Notes under the pieces: model-generated
Database searches by the model: none
Seen by the model: only the letters and a program-made list of their open reading frames with translations
Told to the model about the DNA's origin: nothing
Origin: Bacteroidota bacterium
Lineage (GTDB): Bacteria; Bacteroidota; Rhodothermia; Rhodothermales; Rubricoccaceae
DNA length: 9,588 nucleotides
Assembly: GCA_022564455.1 (NCBI GenBank)
Contig: JADFLK010000052.1
Location: forward strand, 1-9,588
Direction of reading: 5' to 3'
Translations under genes and position numbers: made by a program
Shown here: one piece after another, positions 5,839-9,588 of the stretch
Numbering within the stretch: the stretch's first letter is position 1
How the letters are laid out: every line of letters begins with the position of its first letter

Positions 5839-6840
5839 ATGACAATCCGAGTAGCCGTTGACGCGATGGGGGGCGACGACGCTCCAGGCGTTGTCGTCGA
5901 GGGGGCGATCCGCGCCGCGCGCAAAGCTCCCGGCCGGCTGCACCTCATCTTTTTTGGGCCGGAGGATGTGGTTCGCGCCGAAGTGGCAAACCACGATGTG
6001 GAGGGGATTGGCCTTGACATCGTTGACGCACCCGATGTGATCGGTATGGGCGAGAGCCCTACGATCGCGCTGAAGACAAAGACGAATTCCTCCATCCACC
6101 TTGGCCTCGGCGCTGTAAAGCAAGGCCACGCCGATGCGTTCGTCTCGGCCGGCAACACGGGCGCGGTGATGGCCGGGGCGTTGATTATTTGCGGACGCCT
6201 GCCCGGCGTGCATCGCCCGAGCCTCCCCGGCTACTTCCCAACCCCAACCGGAACCAGTCTCGTTGTAGATGTGGGCGCTAACGTGGATGTGAAGCCCGAG
6301 CACCTCGTACAGTTTGCCTGGATGGGCCGCGTTTTTGCAGAGCGTGTTTTTGGTGTGGATGATCCAATCGTGGCGCTTCTGAACGTTGGGGAAGAGCCCG
6401 GAAAAGGAACGGAAGTGGTGAAGGAAGCTTACGGCCTTCTCGAAGCCGAAGAGGGCCTCAACTTCATCGGCAACGTGGAGGGCCGCGACCTCTTCAACCA
6501 CAAAGCCGACGTTGCTGTTTGCGACGGTTTCGTTGGCAATGCGCTTCTGAAACTCGGAGAGAGTTTCGCCACTGTGCTTCCCAAGATGATCCGCAACGAG
6601 ATCGGCAGGCAAGGCCTGAGCAATGGTGAAGCGGAGATCGTGGGGCGCGTGCTGAAAGGCGCGCTGGCTCCCTTCAATTACGAAAACTTCGGTGCCGTCC
6701 CACTCCTCGGTGTTGACGGCAACGTTCTCGTCGGGCACGGCGGATCGACGGCCCGCGCGGTTGAGCAAATGATCTACCGCGCCTGCGAGGTGGTGGAACA
6801 GAACCTGGCCGGCAGCATTGCGGAGGCCTTGGGGAAATAG
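5839..6840 (+). CDS. plsX: Phosphate acyltransferase PlsX
   Basis: A 333-residue protein of normal family length. PlsX converts acyl-ACP and phosphate to acyl-phosphate, which the membrane enzyme PlsY uses to acylate glycerol-3-phosphate, the first step of phospholipid synthesis. It acts as a peripheral membrane protein in other bacteria. Family motifs in order: VDAMGGDDAP (7-16), SAGNTGAVMAGAL (103-115), DVGANVD (144-150), LLNVGEEPGKG (180-190), NFIGNVEGRDLF (208-219), CDGFVGNALLK (228-238) and the C-terminal GVDGNVLVGHG (291-301). The ATG at 5839 begins the conserved MTIRVAVDAMGGD. It lies between rpmF and fabH in the standard order. No Shine-Dalgarno sequence is seen; the bases just before the start are CCTCCACCT. 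A long open frame on the opposite strand is a shadow of this gene. Confidence 0.97.
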   Translation: MTIRVAVDAMGGDDAPGVVVEGAIRAARKAPGRLHLIFFGPEDVVRAEVANHDVEGIGLDIVDAPDVIGMGESPTIALKTKTNSSIHLGLGAVKQGHADAFVSAGNTGAVMAGALIICGRLPGVHRPSLPGYFPTPTGTSLVVDVGANVDVKPEHLVQFAWMGRVFAERVFGVDDPIVALLNVGEEPGKGTEVVKEAYGLLEAEEGLNFIGNVEGRDLFNHKADVAVCDGFVGNALLKLGESFATVLPKMIRNEIGRQGLSNGEAEIVGRVLKGALAPFNYENFGAVPLLGVDGNVLVGHGGSTARAVEQMIYRACEVVEQNLAGSIAEALGK

Positions 6841-6907
6841 CTCACCCGCGAGGTTGAGTGTCTCCTGTGCAGTTTAGCTACGCAGCACCCGTCACGAACG
6901 GTATCGC

Positions 6908-7954
6908 ATGAACCCAACTGCCGCCATCACCGCCATCGGCCACTACCTCCCCGAGGACCGGATTACCAACGCCGACCTCGAGAAGATGGTGGACACCTCC
7001 GACGAGTGGATCCGCACACGCACAGGCGTCCGCGAACGACGCATTCTCCGCGACCCCGATAAGGCCACGGCGTTCATGGCATCCGAGGCTACAAGAGAGT
7101 TGCTCGACAAGCGTGGCATCGCGGCCGACGAAATCGACATGATCATTCTGGCCACGGCCACGCCGGACATGCTCTTTCCGGCAACGGCCTGCCTGGTTCA
7201 AGCGGAGATTGGCGCGACGAATGCATGGGGGTTCGACTTGCTGAGTGCCTGCAGTGGGTTCCTCTTCGCGCTCAACGTCGGTGCTCAGTTCATCACGTCC
7301 GGCAAGCATCAGAAGGTGCTGGTGATCGGCTCGGACACCATGTCTCGCATCGTGGATTACACCGATCGAACCACATGCGTTCTCTTTGGTGACGGCGCCG
7401 GCGCCGTGCTTTTGGAACCTGATTCGGAGGGCTTCGGCCTACTTGATTCAGTGGAGTACATCGATGGAAAGGGCGCGCCGTTCCTGCACATGATAGCGGG
7501 GGGAAGCCTCCGCCCAGCTACACATGAGACGGTGGACAACCGCTTGCATCATGTCTCTCAGGTAGGCCGCCAAGTATTCAAGCATGCGGTTGTGGGGATG
7601 GCGGACGCCGCAGTAGAGGTTATGGAGCGCAACGGACTCGAAGGCGACGACGTGCGCTTCCTCGTGCCTCACCAGGCCAATCTTCGCATCATTGATGCAA
7701 CCGCGCGGCGCATGGGTATAGAGCCGCAGAAGGTGATGCTGAATATTGAGCGATACGGCAACACGACCACGGCTACGATTCCTCTTTGCTTGCACGACTG
7801 GGAGGCCGAATTGAAACGGGGCGACAACCTTGTGCTGGCGGCGTTCGGCGGAGGCTTCAGCTGGGGCGCGAGCTACGTGAAGTGGGCTTACGATGGCGCG
7901 CCGAATGCTGAACGCGTAAGGATGAATGCTGAAGGGGTTTCGGAGGAGGCCTGA
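6908..7954 (+). CDS. fabH: Beta-ketoacyl-ACP synthase III (KAS III)
   Basis: KAS III starts fatty-acid synthesis by condensing an acyl-CoA primer with malonyl-ACP. The product is 348 residues. The catalytic triad is intact: Cys115 in [12 protein letters not shown], His255 in FLVPHQAN and Asn285 in [12 protein letters not shown]. Other landmarks are [16 protein letters not shown] (30-45), [14 protein letters not shown] (81-94), [11 protein letters not shown] (160-170) and the closing [16 protein letters not shown] (311-326). Homologues usually end just after this last motif, but here about 20 extra residues follow. That tail contains NAE twice with a 7-residue period (333-335 and 340-342), encoded by a 21-bp DNA repeat, so it looks repeat-derived. 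The gene starts 67 bp after plsX; the ATG at 6908 gives the expected short N-terminus leading to AIGHYLP. Confidence 0.97.
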   Translation: MNPTAAITAIGHYLPEDRITNADLEKMVDTSDEWIRTRTGVRERRILRDPDKATAFMASEATRELLDKRGIAADEIDMIILATATPDMLFPATACLVQAEIGATNAWGFDLLSACSGFLFALNVGAQFITSGKHQKVLVIGSDTMSRIVDYTDRTTCVLFGDGAGAVLLEPDSEGFGLLDSVEYIDGKGAPFLHMIAGGSLRPATHETVDNRLHHVSQVGRQVFKHAVVGMADAAVEVMERNGLEGDDVRFLVPHQANLRIIDATARRMGIEPQKVMLNIERYGNTTTATIPLCLHDWEAELKRGDNLVLAAFGGGFSWGASYVKWAYDGAPNAERVRMNAEGVSEEA

Positions 7955-8040
7955 GTTTATTTCGTATTTCGTATTGCGTAGTGCGTAGACCAGTCGCACC
8001 ATCCCCGGATACGCAATACGCAACATGCAGCAGTACGCAA
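7903..8040. repeat. Degenerate heptanucleotide repeat element across the fabH-fabD junction
   Basis: The sequence follows a 7-bp rhythm. GAATGCTGAA occurs at 7903-7912 and 7924-7933, exactly 21 bp (three heptads) apart, inside the fabH 3' end. After the fabH stop come TATTTCG (7958-7964), TATTTCG (7965-7971), TATTGCG (7972-7978) and TAGTGCG (7979-7985). The reverse-oriented unit TACGCAA then occurs at 8010-8016, 8017-8023 and, out of phase, 8034-8040. It resembles the short tandemly repeated heptanucleotides described in cyanobacteria in form, not necessarily in origin. It ends right at the favoured fabD start codon. Confidence 0.7.
7974..8023. repeat. Long hairpin formed by opposed heptad repeats
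   Basis: The left arm 7974-7987 (TTGCGTAGTGCGTA) and the right arm 8010-8023 (TACGCAATACGCAA) are complementary at 13 of 14 positions, around a 22-nt loop. In a fabH-fabD transcript this would form a stable structure ending 16 nt before the fabD start at 8040. There is no U-tract, so it would more likely affect RNA stability or fabD translation than cause intrinsic termination. Confidence 0.6.
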
Positions 8041-8975
8041 TGACCAAAACCGCCTTTCTCTTTCCCGGACAGGGCTCCCAAAAACCCGGCATGGGCGCCG
8101 ACCTCTACGAGCGCTTTCCGTCAGCCCGTGCACGCTTCGATGAGGCCAATGACGTGCTTGGTTTCTCGCTCACGGATATCATGTTTTCCGAAGCGAAGGA
8201 GGCTGCCGAGCAACTGAAGAAAACGGAGATCACGCAGCCTGCGGTTTACGTCCACAGCCTGGCCGCGATGGCGGTGCTGGATGAAATGGGTTTTGCGCCC
8301 AGCATGGCGGCCGGGCACAGTCTGGGCGAGTACAGTACGCTGGCTGCGTGCGATGCGCTGTCGTTTGTGGATGGACTTCGCGCCGTCCGTCGCCGTGGCG
8401 AGCTAATGGCACAGGCCGGTGTGGTGCGTCCAGGTGCGATGGCCGCTGTGCTGGGGCTCGACGCCGATGTGCTGGAGCAGATCTGCGCCGATGTTTCCGA
8501 AGAGGGCGACGTCGCCGTTCCAGCGAACTACAACTCGCCCGGCCAGATTGTGATTTCTGGAGATGGCGGAGCCGTGGAGCGGGCGAGTGAAGCCGCCAAA
8601 GAATCCGGTGCGCGCCGCGTGCTGCCACTTCCTGTCAGTGGTGCTTTTCATTCGCCGCTGATGGAGTACGCGGTCGAAGGTCTCAGCGAGGCATTGGAGG
8701 CCCTCGAAATCACTTCGCCCCGTTGCCCTGTTTACCTCAACGTAACCGCACAGCCCTCCACCGACCCCACTGAACTCCGACAGCGCTTGCTGGACCAACT
8801 CACGTCGCCGGTTCGCTGGGCGCAATCGCTCGAACAGATGAAAGCGAATGGCGCAGTCCGATTCGTGGAAGTCGGCAGTGGCAACGTGCTCTCCGGCCTC
8901 GTGAAGCGGACGCTCGGACGGGAGGTCGTCACAACCCCGGCAGGAACGGCAGACGAATTAGAAAACATATCTTGA
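8040..8975 (+). CDS. fabD: Malonyl-CoA:ACP transacylase
   Basis: FabD transfers malonyl from CoA to acyl carrier protein, supplying the extender unit for FabH and the elongating synthases. With the start at 8040 the protein has 311 residues, normal for the family. I prefer this ATG to the in-frame one at 8025, because the family begins M-T-x-x-A-F-x-F-PGQGSQ, as here (MTKTAFLFPGQGSQ), and the five upstream codons lie in the heptad repeat element. Landmarks: PGQGSQ with Gln11, nucleophile Ser94 in GHSLGEYS (92-99), Arg119 in RRRGELM, and catalytic His204 in GAFHSPLM (201-208). QPAVYVHSLAAMAVL (66-80) and VNYN-like PANYNSPGQIVISG (161-174) are also typical. It lies 85 bp after fabH. The C-terminus ends in a short acidic tail after LVKRTLG. 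Confidence 0.96.
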   Translation: MTKTAFLFPGQGSQKPGMGADLYERFPSARARFDEANDVLGFSLTDIMFSEAKEAAEQLKKTEITQPAVYVHSLAAMAVLDEMGFAPSMAAGHSLGEYSTLAACDALSFVDGLRAVRRRGELMAQAGVVRPGAMAAVLGLDADVLEQICADVSEEGDVAVPANYNSPGQIVISGDGGAVERASEAAKESGARRVLPLPVSGAFHSPLMEYAVEGLSEALEALEITSPRCPVYLNVTAQPSTDPTELRQRLLDQLTSPVRWAQSLEQMKANGAVRFVEVGSGNVLSGLVKRTLGREVVTTPAGTADELENIS

Positions 8976-9015
8976 GGGCGTATTGCACTACACCCCAACG
9001 GATAATCTCACACCC

Positions 9016-9588
9016 ATGACCCTCGACCTCTCAGGAAAAACAGCCCTCGTAACCGGCGGAACCCGCGGCATCGGCCGCGCGATTGTGGAGACCCTTGCGG
9101 AATGCGGCGCGAAGGTGGCCTTCACCTATCGCTCGTCCACAGAGACGGCGGAAGCCCTCAAAGCCGAACTGCAGGCCAGAGGCGTGGAATGTCTCGCCAT
9201 CCAGGGTGATGCAGCCGACACCACCCACGCCGGCGAGGCCGTGCAAGCCGTCATCGATGCATGGGGATCGATTGATGTGCTCGTCAACAACGCGGGGATT
9301 ACGCGCGACACGCTGATGATCCGCATGAGCGAAGAAGACTGGGACATCGTCCTCGACACGAATCTGAAAAGCGTGTTCAACTTCTGCAAGGCGGCCTACC
9401 GCCCGATGATGAAGCAGCGCGGCGGCAGCGTCATCAACATCTCGTCGGTGGTGGGCGTAACGGGGAATGCGGGGCAGGCGAACTACGCGGCTTCCAAGGC
9501 GGGCATCATCGGGTTCACGAAGAGCCTCGCCCGCGAGCTCGGCGGACGCGGCGTCCGGGCCAACGTCGTAGCGCCCGGTGTCATCGCC
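9016..9588 (+). CDS. fabG: 3-oxoacyl-ACP reductase FabG, N-terminal part (3' end outside window)
   Basis: The frame is open from the ATG at 9016 to the window edge, giving 191 of the usual roughly 245 residues. FabG is the NADPH-dependent reductase of beta-ketoacyl-ACP in the elongation cycle, a short-chain dehydrogenase. Visible motifs: nucleotide-binding TGGTRGIG (13-20), NNAGITRD (91-98), the active-site Asn116 in DTNLKSVF, Ser144 in NISSVVG (141-147), Tyr157 and Lys161 in NYAASKAG, and RANVVAPG (181-188). All four catalytic residues (N, S, Y, K) are present. NNAGITRDTL and ISSVVG favour FabG over other SDR enzymes, as does its place 40 bp after fabD. In many genomes acpP follows; it would lie outside this window. 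Confidence 0.95.
   Translation, partial: MTLDLSGKTALVTGGTRGIGRAIVETLAECGAKVAFTYRSSTETAEALKAELQARGVECLAIQGDAADTTHAGEAVQAVIDAWGSIDVLVNNAGITRDTLMIRMSEEDWDIVLDTNLKSVFNFCKAAYRPMMKQRGGSVINISSVVGVTGNAGQANYAASKAGIIGFTKSLARELGGRGVRANVVAPGVIA

Noticed and set aside
5752..6768. A 338-codon open frame on the minus strand
   Set aside because: It lies entirely antisense to plsX, whose protein is unmistakable. The frame stays open because of GC-rich codon structure and its translation shows no recognisable domain.
8025..8039. Upstream in-frame ATG for fabD adding five residues (MQQYA)
   Set aside because: The five codons lie within the heptad repeat, and the family's N-terminus starts right before the FLFPGQGSQ motif, favouring the ATG at 8040.
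7448..8092. A 214-codon minus-strand frame crossing fabH and the fabH-fabD gap
   Set aside because: It is antisense to fabH and runs through the heptad repeat. The translation is low in recognisable structure; the repeat, not a gene, keeps it open.

Overview
The window is a core chromosomal segment from a GC-rich bacterium, most likely of the Bacteroidota/Rhodothermota type. This placement is inferred from three things. None of the eight complete or 3'-truncated genes has a recognisable Shine-Dalgarno sequence before its start. The only clear promoter-like motif, upstream of plsX, is TAnnTTTG, the Bacteroidota -7 element. The gene set and protein style also fit. No rRNA, tRNA, CRISPR array, transposase or phage gene is visible.

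Layout from left to right. Positions 1-1368 (+ strand) hold the 3' end of an ECF-type sigma factor gene, then a membrane-anchored protein that looks like its regulatory partner and carries a duplicated N-terminal module. Positions 1392-1426 hold a strong hairpin whose U-tract lies on the minus-strand side, so it probably ends dnaN transcription. dnaN (1461-2609) and dnaA (2707-4281) follow on the minus strand, in the order dnaA then dnaN. Positions 4282-4881 are about 600 bp without a gene and contain three exact TTGTCCACA boxes, several degenerate ones, inverted repeats and an AT-rich stretch. This is the probable replication origin, oriC. From 4882 to the right edge, all on the + strand, runs a lipid-synthesis cluster: yceD (DUF177), rpmF (ribosomal protein L32), plsX, fabH, fabD and fabG, the last cut by the window edge.

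Functionally, DnaA would bind the boxes between the two divergent gene sets, open the origin and regulate its own gene, while DnaN is the sliding clamp. With the origin between them, dnaA-dnaN and the yceD-fab cluster both point away from it and are read with the forks; the sigma/anti-sigma pair is read head-on to its fork. On the right arm, PlsX makes acyl-phosphate for phospholipid synthesis, FabD loads malonyl onto ACP, FabH starts chains and FabG reduces the beta-ketoacyl-ACP. This is the familiar rpmF-plsX-fabH-fabD-fabG order.

The window is mostly orthodox and I see no new defence, mobile or biosynthetic system. The items most worth a second look are a degenerate heptanucleotide repeat element that spans the fabH-fabD junction and apparently encodes an extra FabH tail, a stem flanking two opposed DnaA boxes in the origin, the duplicated module in the anti-sigma-like protein, and the close linkage of the origin to fatty-acid synthesis genes.
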